Origin: Bryobacterales bacterium
Lineage (GTDB): Bacteria > Acidobacteriota > Terriglobia > Bryobacterales > Bryobacteraceae
Direction: 5' to 3'
Assembly (NCBI GenBank): GCA_003142355.1
Contig: PLMF01000389.1
Coordinates: 1-15,017, forward strand
DNA: 15,017 bases
Every line of letters starts with the position of its first letter. The first letter of the stretch is position 1. The notes under the pieces were generated by a model. That model saw only the letters and a list, made by a program, of their open reading frames with translations, was not told the DNA's origin and ran no database searches. This document shows positions 6,265 through 14,547 of the stretch, piece by piece. The translations under genes were made by a program, and so were the position numbers.

Positions 6265-8850
6265 CTAGCGAACAGCGATTGTCACGCCCCCCCGACTAAG
6301 GGCGTCGCCAACTCGCAACACGACTTGAACCGCATTGCCGGTCTGGCTGCCAGGCGGAATCTGAACGTTCACCTGCATCAATCCGGCCACCATCCCCGGC
6401 GCGCCACCCGCGTATTCTACGGGTGCGTCCTGGCCGCCGACCGTAACCGTCACAGGCAGATTGGGCTTGGGATATGGAACCGATGCGGCACTGCCATCCA
6501 CGCCACCCGGTGTGGTTTGGCCCTCTCCGGTCGCATAGAGCGAAATGATGTCGCCGGTCTTAGTGGGAGTCGCGGCCGTATTGACCGTGATGCCGTCCTG
6601 ATCGATGGCGGCCGCCGGCCCCTGGCCGGAAGCATCGTACGTGAAAATGCCGGGGGCCGAGGGCGCGAGAGACACGGAGAAGGCTGCGCTTGTCTGGCCT
6701 TGGTACGTGACGGTTACTTGCGCGGTGGTCCCGGTAATGCCGTACGGCACTACGGCGGCCACCTGGGTTGCCCAAGTGTAAATCATGGGAGCGGCTATCC
6801 CGTTGAACGACACGCTAGTGTTGGCAACTTGCGTACCGTAAGAGCCGTCGCTGCCCGGAGCGGCCTTCACCAGTTGCGCGGGACCGATGCCGGAACCGTA
6901 GAGAACCACGATCTCGCCGGGTGCGCTGGCGCCAGGGAGATTGCTGGCGGCGTTGGTGACGGCGGCTATGGAGGGGGACGAGACTTGGCCGGAAGGGATC
7001 AAAACACGGATGCGGTCGTTACCGGTGTCGGCGATGTACAGGTTGCCCGCGGAATCCACGGCGACGCCGCTGGGATTGTTCAACCGGGCGCTGGTGGCCG
7101 GCCCGTAGTCGCCGCTGAAGCCGCCGCCGCCCGCGGGACTCGTCACACCGCTTCCCGCCACGGTGGCGATCACCCCATTCGAGACCTTGCGGATGCGGTA
7201 GTTACCACTGTCGGCGATGTACAGGTTCCCGGCGGCATCCACGGCGACGCCCGAGGGACCGTTCAACTGGGCGTTGCTGGCCGGGCCGTTATCGCCGCTG
7301 AAGCCTGGCGTTCCGTTTCCCGCCACGGTGGTGATCACCCCATTCGAGACCTTGCGGATACGGTTATTCCTCGTGTCGGCGATGTAGAGGTTGCCGGCGG
7401 AATCCACGGCGACGCCCCACGGACCGCTCAACTGGGCGCTGGTGGCCGGGCCGTTGTCGCCGCCGTAGCCCCATGTCCCATCTCCCGCCACGGTGGCGAT
7501 CACCCCGTTCGACACCTTGCGGATCCGACTGCTGCCTTGCTCGGCGATGTACAGGTTGTCGGCGGCATCCACAGCGACGCCGCCGGGCCAGGTCAACTGG
7601 GCGCCGGTGGCCGGCCCGTTGTCGCCCAACACGCTTCCGCCGCCCGCCACGGTGGTGACCACCCCATTTGAGACCTTGCGGATGAGACGGTTACCTAGGT
7701 CGGCGATGTACAGGTTGCCAGCGGAATCCACGGCGGCGCCGTAGGGTTGGGCCAACTGGGCGCCGGTGGCCGGGCCGTTGTCGCTCACTACGTTTCCGCC
7801 GCCCGCCACGGTGGCGATCATGCCACTCGAAACCTTGCGGATGCGGTCGTAGTCGGCGATGTAGAGGTTGCCGGCGGCATCCACCGCAACGCCCTTGGGT
7901 TCGGCCAACTGGGCGCCGGTGGCCGGGCCGCTGTCGCTCACTACGTTTACGCCGCCCGCCACGGTGGTGATCACCCCATTCGAGACCTGGCGCACGCGGG
8001 CGTTAAGCGTGTCGGCGATGTACAGGTTGCCGGCGGCATCCACGGCCACGCCGAAGGGTTCGCCCAACTGGGCGCTGGTGGCCGGGCCGTTGTCGCCGCT
8101 GTAGCCATACACCCCGTTTCCCGCCACGGTGGTAATCACTCCTTTCGAGACCTTGCGGATGCGGCTGTTATACAAATCGGCGATGTACAGATTGCCAGTC
8201 GAATCCACGGCGACGCCGGTGGTAACGACCTGGGCGCTGGTGGCCGGGCCGTTGTCGCCGCCGTAGCCATGCACCCCATTCCCCGCCACGGTGGTGATCA
8301 CCCCGTTCGACACCTCGCGGATGCGGACGCCCCCGTCCGCGATGTAAAGGTTGCCAGCAGAGTCCACGGCGACGCCGTCGGGGAAGCTCAACTGGGCGCT
8401 GGTAGCCGGGCCATTATCACCGCCGAAATCCGGCGTCCCATTCCCGGCCACAGTGGATATCACTCCGTTTGAGACCTTGCGGATGCGGTTGTTTTGCTGG
8501 TCCGCGATGTACAGGTTGCCGGCGGCATCCACGGCGACGCCCCGGGGATTGTTCAACTGGGCGCTGGTAGCCGGACCGTTGTCGCCGCTGTAGCCTGGCG
8601 TCCCGTTTCCCGCCACCAGGGTCAAGACACCCGTTTTGGCGTCCAAGCGCAGGACAGCATGGTGTCGATCCGTGAAAAGAACGTTGCCTGCCCCGTCCAC
8701 AGCAACATTATTTAATGAGCTAAGGCTGGCGGACGTTCCCGGAATGTTCACCGGCAGCCCGCCGCCAGCGAACGTATGAATGGTGTAGGTCTGGCCAAGT
8801 GCGCAAGACGAGATGACCGGGATGAGAATCGCGGCGGTGAAGAGGCGCGT
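6265..8850 (-). CDS. Secreted NHL-repeat protein with Solibacter-type C-terminal domain, 861 aa
   Basis: From the proposed ACG start (8850-8848) the protein opens with a signal peptide, MRLFTAAILIPVISSCALG, then QTYTIHTFAGGGLPVNIPG, an N-terminus I recall from many Solibacter NHL proteins. About eleven NHL units follow (residues 47-615), each reading roughly GVAVDSAGNLYIADTGNDRI and SGDNGPATSAQL, expected to build beta-propellers. The last 240 residues start NAASNLPGASAPGEIVVLYG and form an Ig-like, secretion-associated domain typical of the group. Cleavage after ALG is likely; ISSC also fits a lipobox, so a lipoprotein is possible. Without the ACG start, the first usual start is GTG 8751, which loses the signal. 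No catalytic residues are seen; binding or extracellular scaffolding is the best guess. Confidence 0.85.
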   Translation of the reverse strand, partial: TRLFTAAILIPVISSCALGQTYTIHTFAGGGLPVNIPGTSASLSSLNNVAVDGAGNVLFTDRHHAVLRLDAKTGVLTLVAGNGTPGYSGDNGPATSAQLNNPRGVAVDAAGNLYIADQQNNRIRKVSNGVISTVAGNGTPDFGGDNGPATSAQLSFPDGVAVDSAGNLYIADGGVRIREVSNGVITTVAGNGVHGYGGDNGPATSAQVVTTGVAVDSTGNLYIADLYNSRIRKVSKGVITTVAGNGVYGYSGDNGPATSAQLGEPFGVAVDAAGNLYIADTLNARVRQVSNGVITTVAGGVNVVSDSGPATGAQLAEPKGVAVDAAGNLYIADYDRIRKVSSGMIATVAGGGNVVSDNGPATGAQLAQPYGAAVDSAGNLYIADLGNRLIRKVSNGVVTTVAGGGSVLGDNGPATGAQLTWPGGVAVDAADNLYIAEQGSSRIRKVSNGVIATVAGDGTWGYGGDNGPATSAQLSGPWGVAVDSAGNLYIADTRNNRIRKVSNGVITTVAGNGTPGFSGDNGPASNAQLNGPSGVAVDAAGNLYIADSGNYRIRKVSNGVIATVAGSGVTSPAGGGGFSGDYGPATSARLNNPSGVAVDSAGNLYIADTGNDRIRVLIPSGQVSSPSIAAVTNAASNLPGASAPGEIVVLYGSGIGPAQLVKAAPGSDGSYGTQVANTSVSFNGIAAPMIYTWATQVAAVVPYGITGTTAQVTVTYQGQTSAAFSVSLAPSAPGIFTYDASGQGPAAAIDQDGITVNTAATPTKTGDIISLYATGEGQTTPGGVDGSAASVPYPKPNLPVTVTVGGQDAPVEYAGGAPGMVAGLMQVNVQIPPGSQTGNAVQVVLRVGDALSRGGVTIAVR
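7005..8720 (-). repeat. Tandem NHL-coding repeats, about 11 units of 150-175 bases
   Basis: Units of about 50-58 codons follow one another, with long near-identical DNA blocks such as the plus-strand GGCGATGTACAGGTTGCC, seen in most units. Three adjacent units (about 7640-8060) share a shorter variant loop (VAGG.NVVSD/VLGD and GATGAQL) in place of the longer NGTPGYSGDNGPATSAQL, pointing to a local duplication of one variant. Unit 10 has a six-residue insertion (TSPAGGGG). The DNA identity suggests recent expansion or gene conversion. Confidence 0.85.
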
Positions 8851-8863
8851 GGCAAATCCCCCT
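8848..8863 (-). promoter_or_regulatory. Strong ribosome binding site in front of an ACG start codon
   Basis: On the minus strand the sequence is AAGGGGG, then ATTTGCC, then ACG. The Shine-Dalgarno core (8863-8858) stands 7 bases before ACG, the ideal distance. An in-frame TAA (8865-8863) lies just upstream, and no ATG, GTG or TTG occurs in this frame between it and the signal peptide. ACG is one transition away from ATG. Confidence 0.6.
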
Positions 8864-8887
8864 TAGTGTTACGAAAACCTAGCTAGG

Positions 8888-8893
8888 ATGATA
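8888..8893 (-). promoter_or_regulatory. Candidate -10 box of the NHL gene
   Basis: TATCAT on the minus strand, about 38 bases upstream of the proposed start. Counting 17 bases back puts the -35 position inside the shared near-palindrome at 8907-8920, which it would share with the comEC promoter on the other strand. Confidence 0.4.
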
Positions 8894-8906
8894 ACACCTC
8901 CGATTT

Positions 8907-8940
8907 GGGATGCCATCCTGCCCCACTGCCCTGCTACAAT
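8907..8940 (+). promoter_or_regulatory. comEC promoter with near-palindromic motif
   Basis: An extended -10 element TGCTACAAT (TACAAT 8935-8940) stands 9 bases before the GTG start, so the transcript may be leaderless or nearly so. Upstream lies GGGATGCCATCCTG (8907-8920), the exact reverse complement of the pheS promoter motif, followed as in pheS by a GCCCC run and YTGCTACAAT. The motif sits over the -35 position of this promoter and of the divergent NHL promoter. Confidence 0.5.
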
Positions 8941-8949
8941 CGGGGTGCC

Positions 8950-11484
8950 GTGAAGGATCCGCTGGTCGGGCCGCTAGCCGCCATTGCCTCGGGGATCCTG
9001 GTTTCCCGCTTCGCCACGTTCCAGCCATCCGAGCTTCTCCTCGCCATCGCCGCCTTCCTGGTACTCGGCGTAGTGGCCCTCCATCGCGGCTCGCGCGTGC
9101 TGGCGGGCGCCTGCTGCTGCCTGGGACTATTCTTCACCGGAGTGCTCACCGCCTTGGCCCACGCCCCCGGCCCTCCGCCCGAGCTCGACGCCGAAGGGCG
9201 CGAAGTCGTCATCCTCGGCGGCTGCGTGGTGGAGCCTCCCGCCATTTCCGGCGAGCGCGAACGCTTCCTGCTGGAACTGGAGCCGCGCGCCCGCGCGCAG
9301 GTCACTCTCTACACCAAGGGCAACGAGCCGCTCCCACCGCTGCGCTACGGCCAGAAGATCGAGCTCGACGCGCGCGTTCGGAAACCGCGCAACTTCGGCA
9401 ATCCCGGCGCTTTCGACTACGCCCGCTACCTGGCGCGCCAGGACATCTTCTGGACCGCATCCGGCGCCGCCGCGACCGTCCGCATCCTTCCGGGCCGCTG
9501 CGGCTCGCTGTTTCAAAAGGCCGTGATGGACCTGCGCGCCCTCGTCCTGGCGCGCATCGAGCGCCTTTACCCCGGCGACACTTACCGCAGCGGGATGATG
9601 CAGGCCCTCATGATTGGCCAGTCCTTCCAGCTCGAGCGAGTCTGGACCCAGTATTACCGCGAGACCGGCACCTTCCACGCCCTGGTCATCTCGGGGACGC
9701 ACGTCGCCATTTTGGCCGCCTTTTTCCTCTTCTTCCTGCGCGTCTGCTTCGTTCCCGAGAGCCTGGCGCTGCTGCTCACGGTTGCGGCGGCGTGGTTCTA
9801 CGCGCTGCTGACGGGCTGGCTGGCGCCGTGCACGCGCGCCGCCTCGGGCCTGACGTTGGTGTTGATCGCCGGCTACTTCTACCGCCAACGCAGGCCCCTC
9901 AACCTTCTGGCCGCGGTGGCGCTCGGCTTCCTGGTGTTCGACCCGGAGCAGATGTTCGACGCCAGCTTCCAGCTCACGTTTCTGGCCGTCGCCTTCCTGG
10001 GCGCCTTCGCCACGCCGCTGATCCGGGCCACCTCCGGTCCGCTGGCGCGCGGACTCCAGGATCTTGGCGATACCGGCCGCGACATCCACTGCGCTCCGCG
10101 TGTGGCCCAGTTCCGGATCGAGATGCGCCAACTCGCCGAGACCGTGAGCCGCGTGGCGCATCTCCCGCCGCGCGCCGGTCTGCCGGCGGTCGCCGTCACC
10201 GGCCGGCTGCTGCTGTTCTTCTACGAAATCACGGTCATTTCCGCCATCATTCAAGCCGGCCTGGCGCTGCCCATGGTGGTCTACTTTCACCGCGTCGGCC
10301 TCTCGGGTCTCTCGGCCAACGCTTTCGTGGTTCCGCTGATGGGCCTGGCCGTTCCCCTCGGATTCGTCGCCGTCTTCACCGGCTGGGCGTGGGTCGCGAA
10401 GATCGCGGGCGTGTTGCTGTGGCTTTCGCAAAAAGTCGTGTACTGGCACGCCAGCGTCGAGCCCGCCTGGCGCATCCCCACCCCGCCGGTGTGGCTGGGT
10501 GTGGCCTTCTCGGCCGCGCTGATTGCCGCCGCCGTGGCGCGCGGCCGCTGGTGGCGCACCGCGACGGGGCTGGCGGTCGCCGTGTTCCTGGCGCTGCTGC
10601 TGTGGCATCCCTTCCCGCCCGACGTCCATCCCGGCGAACTGGAGATGACGGCCATCGACGTGGGTCAGGGCGACAGCATTTTCGTCGTCTTCCCCGATGG
10701 TAAACGCATGCTCGTCGATGGCGGCGGCATTCCCGCCTTCGGCCACCAAACCAGGTCGCAGCTCGATATCGGCGAAGACGTGGTGGCGCCCTACCTGTGG
10801 GACCGCGGCATCCGCAGCCTGGACGTCGTGGTGCTCTCGCATGCCCATGAAGACCACATCGGCGGCCTCCCCGCGCTGGTGGGCGATTTTCACCCCAAGG
10901 AGCTGTGGACCGGCGCCACCGCCGACAGCCCTACCTGGCAAACGCTGCGCGCCAAGGCCGCCGCCAACGGCGTCACAATCGTGCCCATGCATTTTCCGCG
11001 CCGCTTCGCCTTCGGCGGCGCCGAAATCGAGGTCCTCGCCCCGCCCGCCGATTACGTCCCCACGGACATCCCCAAGAACAACGACTCGCTGGTCTTACGC
11101 GTGGGCTACGGGCGTAACGGGTTCCTGCTCAGCGGAGACGTGGAACGTCCCATCGAGCGCGGCATGCTGGCGGAGGATGAAATCCGGCGCACCGACGTGC
11201 TGAAAGTGGCGCATCACGGCAGCCGGACTTCCAGCACCGAGGGTTTCGTGAGCGCCGTCGAGCCGGTTTTCGCGGTGATTTCAGTGGGACTCGATAACAG
11301 CTACGGCCACCCCAACCGCGATGTGGTCGAACGTCTCCGCCAGCATCACGCCGTGGTTTACCGCACCGACCAGGACGGCCTCATCACTATCCGCAGCGAC
11401 GGGTATCGTCTCCACGTCGAAACTGCTACTTGGCCTGCGGCAAAACCTTCAGGTTCCCCGGCAGCGAAAACAGATCGTCCTTGA
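8950..11484 (+). CDS. comEC: ComEC/Rec2 family DNA internalization protein
   Basis: ComEC forms the inner-membrane channel that takes in single-stranded DNA during natural transformation. The 844-aa protein has three parts: N-terminal membrane helices and a soluble OB-like DUF4131 region (about 1-190); the hydrophobic competence domain with many helices (about 200-560, with FHALVISGTHVAILAAFF); and a C-terminal metallo-beta-lactamase domain from residue 566 (MTAIDVGQGDS) with HAHEDHIGG (631-639) and VAHHGSRTSS (His755, His756). The zinc-type motifs look intact, so it may have nuclease activity. The GTG at 8950 is chosen because the alternative TTG at 8905 lies upstream of the -10 box. Its last 59 bases overlap the convergent gene. 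Confidence 0.93.
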   Translation: MKDPLVGPLAAIASGILVSRFATFQPSELLLAIAAFLVLGVVALHRGSRVLAGACCCLGLFFTGVLTALAHAPGPPPELDAEGREVVILGGCVVEPPAISGERERFLLELEPRARAQVTLYTKGNEPLPPLRYGQKIELDARVRKPRNFGNPGAFDYARYLARQDIFWTASGAAATVRILPGRCGSLFQKAVMDLRALVLARIERLYPGDTYRSGMMQALMIGQSFQLERVWTQYYRETGTFHALVISGTHVAILAAFFLFFLRVCFVPESLALLLTVAAAWFYALLTGWLAPCTRAASGLTLVLIAGYFYRQRRPLNLLAAVALGFLVFDPEQMFDASFQLTFLAVAFLGAFATPLIRATSGPLARGLQDLGDTGRDIHCAPRVAQFRIEMRQLAETVSRVAHLPPRAGLPAVAVTGRLLLFFYEITVISAIIQAGLALPMVVYFHRVGLSGLSANAFVVPLMGLAVPLGFVAVFTGWAWVAKIAGVLLWLSQKVVYWHASVEPAWRIPTPPVWLGVAFSAALIAAAVARGRWWRTATGLAVAVFLALLLWHPFPPDVHPGELEMTAIDVGQGDSIFVVFPDGKRMLVDGGGIPAFGHQTRSQLDIGEDVVAPYLWDRGIRSLDVVVLSHAHEDHIGGLPALVGDFHPKELWTGATADSPTWQTLRAKAAANGVTIVPMHFPRRFAFGGAEIEVLAPPADYVPTDIPKNNDSLVLRVGYGRNGFLLSGDVERPIERGMLAEDEIRRTDVLKVAHHGSRTSSTEGFVSAVEPVFAVISVGLDNSYGHPNRDVVERLRQHHAVVYRTDQDGLITIRSDGYRLHVETATWPAAKPSGSPAAKTDRP

Positions 11485-12229
11485 GACCGTGGTTGATCGT
11501 TACCGAGTCCGAATACACCTCGAGGATCTTCTCTCCATTGCGCTCGCGCCGGGTGGCGCACGGCCACTGGACCCCGCCGCCCACGTCGCGGTACTTCGAA
11601 AAAATCGTCACCTCCGTGTCGAAGTCTTTGTAATCCGGGTTGCGGCGTTTGAATGCCTGCCGCGTGGGCAGCTTGGTAAGTTGGTCGAAGTAGACCTTCA
11701 CCGTGCTGTTGGCGGCATCGGTGATGTCCACAATCTCCACCGGCCGGTTTTCGTACATATCCATTCCTTGCGAGTAGAAGGCCAACCCCGGCTCATCCGG
11801 CCGCTGCCGCAGAATGTAAAAGATGTTTCGCAGCGTGCTGTCCTTGTAGTTGGCGTAGCGCAGGTCCGTCAGCGGGCGGGCGCCGCGCCAGGTGACCTCC
11901 CACGCGCCGTTTTCCGTGAACAGCACGGCGCTGTCTTCTTTCTTGCCTTGAGCGTCCCGTTCCCGTATGGCGATCTGGCCCGGGACCGGCGCCAAATAGC
12001 GCGTGTAGATTTTGACCACGGCCAGACCGGAGAGTTCTTCGCGGTAAAACCCATAACCCCGCCCGCTCTCCACGCGGTCTTGCATGCGCAGAAACGCGTT
12101 GCCGCCGAGCGCTCGCAAGGCCTCGTCGACCACCCGCTTTCCACGCTCGGTGGCAGTCTCCGCGGCGGCGGCCACGGTACCGCACGCCAGCAGAATCAAA
12201 ATGAGCCACTGGCAGGCGCTTGGCAACAC
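11426..12229 (-). CDS. Exported LolA-like protein of unknown function, 267 aa
   Basis: The protein begins with a clear signal peptide (LPSACQWLILILLACGTVAA), probably cut before ETATERG. The mature part starts VVDEALRALGG and continues in alternating strands (VLFTENGAWEV, MYENRPVEIVDITD, VKVYFDQLTKLPTRQAFKRR), which resembles LolA/LolB-type lipoprotein-carrier folds. A role in lipoprotein handling is only a guess. The GTG at 12229 fits the signal peptide and has GGAGG 10 bases upstream. The frame is open further, and an ATG at 12373 overlaps the stop of the upstream M16 gene as ATGA, but the added 48 residues come from a dispersed repeat. It resembles the C-terminal region of the M16 protein next to it. 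It overlaps comEC tail-to-tail. Confidence 0.75.
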   Translation of the reverse strand: MLPSACQWLILILLACGTVAAAAETATERGKRVVDEALRALGGNAFLRMQDRVESGRGYGFYREELSGLAVVKIYTRYLAPVPGQIAIRERDAQGKKEDSAVLFTENGAWEVTWRGARPLTDLRYANYKDSTLRNIFYILRQRPDEPGLAFYSQGMDMYENRPVEIVDITDAANSTVKVYFDQLTKLPTRQAFKRRNPDYKDFDTEVTIFSKYRDVGGGVQWPCATRRERNGEKILEVYSDSVTINHGLKDDLFSLPGNLKVLPQAK

Positions 12230-12242
12230 TCTGAAAGTGCCT

Positions 12243-12372
12243 CCAACTTCCTTCTGCCTTCGCTGTTCCACGATTCTCCGCTCCCTCCGCGCCCTCGGTT
12301 CTTGATTTTGTTCTCCTGTCCTTTTCTCCGCGAGGTCTCTGTGTCTCCGCGCCTCCGCGTCGAAGAGGTTCA
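12243..12372 (-). repeat. Dispersed GCGGAG-rich repeat between M16 and LolA-like genes
   Basis: On the minus strand the start of this stretch reads GACGCGGAGGCGCGGAGACA, then an AG-rich run with CGCGGAGAAAAGG and GGGCGCGGAGGGAGCGGAG, and a GAAGGCAGAAGGAAG end. This purine-rich GCGGAG/GCAGAG pattern is one I recall as a dispersed intergenic repeat in many unrelated bacteria. It fills nearly the whole gap between two cotranscribed genes, and its frame happens to be open. Confidence 0.6.
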
Positions 12373-14547
12373 TGGCCGTTTTTGGATCTCCTCGAGCCGA
12401 ATTCCGGAGTTCACCTTGAAATCGGTCACCTTCATTTCGGCGTATTTCCGCCCGCCCTGCATGACCGTAATTTTGTGCGGCACCTTCACCCCGGCAATCT
12501 CCTGAAAGTCCGACCACTCCTCCTCCACCGAAACCGGCGGTCCGCTGGCGCGCGCTGTTTCGTAAAGCATCCGCTGCGGCATCTGTGTCTCGGCATCGAA
12601 TTCCAGCCGCGCGGTCTGGCCGGCGGTATCTGCAATCTCGATGGTGTTGTCGTCCAGGGCATTCACACTCCGCCCCTCGATGCGGTCGCTAAGCAGCAAC
12701 CGGAAGTACAGCCGGAACAGATCGCCCTGCACTTGTTTCAACTGCCCGCCGGTCAGCGGCCCCGAACCTTGCGGCGCGGCGAACCAGCCCGCCTTGCCGT
12801 CGCAGAAAACCGATATCTTCCCGGACGGTAGCGCGATGTCCTGGCGCAGATACGTGGGAGCGATCCAGCGGTCCGTTTCTTTCACCAGCATGCCTCCGGC
12901 GGAGGGTTCGACCTGGAGTTCGAAGGACTGGATGTAATCCTTCACCGCCGCCAGAAGGCCTGCGCCCCCGATGGCCTGCTGCGCGCGGGCCAGAAGCTGC
13001 TTTCCCTTCTCCAGGCTGGCGGCGTCGCCTTTGGCCGCTTCCAGCTTCTCTGGCGGGATGGTCAGGTCGATGGTATGGACCGGGGCGCCCAGCGTGTCGA
13101 GCGGATGTCCGAAGTCAGCCGGGTTTCCCACCGCCACGGTCGTGAAGGCCGCCGGATTCAAATGCTCCTTTGCCACTCGCAGCACGTCGGCGCGCGTCAC
13201 CGCCTCGAGCGCCTTCTGGTACTGCTCGATGAAATCCGGGGGGTATCCGTAATACGCGTACGTCAGCATCCGTCCCAAGGTCTTGGCCCTGGTGTCGTAA
13301 GCGAACACCAAGCTGTTGAGGGCCGTGTCCTTGGCGGCCTTGAGTTCTTCCTCCATCACCTCCGACGTTCGTATGCGGTCCACCTCTTCCCGAATCGCCT
13401 GCAAGGTCTCGACCGTGGAGAGCGATTTGGTGCCGCCCGAGATTTCGAACAACCCGGGGTGGTCGTAGTTGGCGTCCCAATCCGCGCCGATGTCGTAGGC
13501 GTTTCCCATCCTGGTACGGACGCGCTCGACCAGCCGGCTGCGGAACCCCCCGCCCAGAATGTCGGCCATGATCACCAGGGCCGGATAGTCCTTGTCCTTG
13601 AACTCGCCGCCCAGTTGGCCGATGGAAAAGAATGTCTGCTTGACGTCCTTCTTCACCGCCAGATACGTGCCCGGCGCCGGGGAGCCGCCGACCTTCGGAA
13701 ACTCCGGCACGGGCGGCTGCTCCACGGTCCAGTCCGAGAAGAGCTTCTCGATTTTGGCCTTCATGCCGGCGGTATCGAAGTCGCCCCACACCCCCAGCGT
13801 GATGTTCGCCGGGAAGAAGTAACGCTTGTAGAAATCCTGAAGATCGGCGCGGCTGATGCGGTTCACGGTGGCGTACTCCAGTTGCCACCCATACGGCGAG
13901 TCTTTGCCGTACACGATGTCGGTGAATTCGCGCTCCGCCACGCCGCGCGCGTCGTCGTTACGGCGGGCGATGCCGCCGCGCAACTCCGTTCTCGCCAGGG
14001 TGATCTTGTCCGGGCGGAACTCGGGAGCGGTGAGCACGTCTTTGAAAACGCCCAGCACTTCGTCGGTGTTCTCCCGCAAGGCGGAGAACGAGACGCTGCC
14101 GCTAGTCTCGCCGATGTTGCTTTCCACGCTGGCCGCGATGTTTTCCAGTTGCTCGTCCAACTGTTCGCCGGTCTTCGTCCGGGTGCCGCCGGTCCGGATC
14201 GCCATGCCGGTCATGGTGGCCAGGCCGACCTTGTCCGCGGCGTCGAACAAGTTCCCGGTTCGCAACCGCACCACGCCGTTGATCGTCGGCAGTTCGTGGT
14301 CCTCGAGCAGATAGAGCTTCATGCCGTTGGGCAGCGTGAAAGTGGCCACCTTGGGAATCTGGATGGGCCGCAGCGGCGAAAACTTGAGGTCCCAGTAGGA
14401 AGGAGCAGTGGCCGATCGCGCTGCCGGCTGGCCCGCGGCCGAGGCCGCCGGGCGGGTTGCGCGCCTGTTGGGCGGGGGCGAACCGGGCGGGAACTGCGCG
14501 GCCACCGAAGCGGCCGTCATGAGCAGGGTGGCCAGCGTCTTTCTCAT
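12370..14547 (-). CDS. M16 family peptidase-like protein without zinc site, with LolA-like C-terminal domain
   Basis: This 725-aa protein has a signal peptide (MRKTLATLLMTAASVAAQ) and a Pro/Ala-rich linker, then two M16 lobes (about 65-290 and 290-490: TLPNGMKLYLLEDHELP, then GGGFRSRLVERVRTRMGNAY). At the place of the HxxEH zinc motif the sequence is GLATMTGM, with Thr111, Gly114 and Met115 instead of His, Glu and His, so it is most likely the inactive partner of a heterodimer. The usual arrangement places an active M16 partner beside it, here the upstream gene, which overlaps by four bases (ATGA). Residues about 505-725 (AQQAIGGAGLLAAVKDYIQS onward) form a LolA-like domain. It is periplasmic or extracellular, in an operon of three envelope genes. 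Confidence 0.88.
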   Translation of the reverse strand: MRKTLATLLMTAASVAAQFPPGSPPPNRRATRPAASAAGQPAARSATAPSYWDLKFSPLRPIQIPKVATFTLPNGMKLYLLEDHELPTINGVVRLRTGNLFDAADKVGLATMTGMAIRTGGTRTKTGEQLDEQLENIAASVESNIGETSGSVSFSALRENTDEVLGVFKDVLTAPEFRPDKITLARTELRGGIARRNDDARGVAEREFTDIVYGKDSPYGWQLEYATVNRISRADLQDFYKRYFFPANITLGVWGDFDTAGMKAKIEKLFSDWTVEQPPVPEFPKVGGSPAPGTYLAVKKDVKQTFFSIGQLGGEFKDKDYPALVIMADILGGGFRSRLVERVRTRMGNAYDIGADWDANYDHPGLFEISGGTKSLSTVETLQAIREEVDRIRTSEVMEEELKAAKDTALNSLVFAYDTRAKTLGRMLTYAYYGYPPDFIEQYQKALEAVTRADVLRVAKEHLNPAAFTTVAVGNPADFGHPLDTLGAPVHTIDLTIPPEKLEAAKGDAASLEKGKQLLARAQQAIGGAGLLAAVKDYIQSFELQVEPSAGGMLVKETDRWIAPTYLRQDIALPSGKISVFCDGKAGWFAAPQGSGPLTGGQLKQVQGDLFRLYFRLLLSDRIEGRSVNALDDNTIEIADTAGQTARLEFDAETQMPQRMLYETARASGPPVSVEEEWSDFQEIAGVKVPHKITVMQGGRKYAEMKVTDFKVNSGIRLEEIQKRP

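Noticed and set aside
6325..8472. Long plus-strand open frames (448 and 241 codons) opposite the NHL gene
   Set aside because: They are antisense to tandem repeats whose unit length is a multiple of three, which keeps the opposite frame open; composition is Gly/Arg/His-rich and matches no family.
7005..8720. CRISPR-like repeat array
   Set aside because: Units are 150-175 bases, coding and in frame, with repeats and 'spacers' both conserved; this is an NHL-repeat gene.
9127..10992. 621-codon minus-strand frame opposite comEC, and the 597-codon frame at 8910-10703
   Set aside because: High-GC shadow frames; comEC has full domain evidence on the plus strand.
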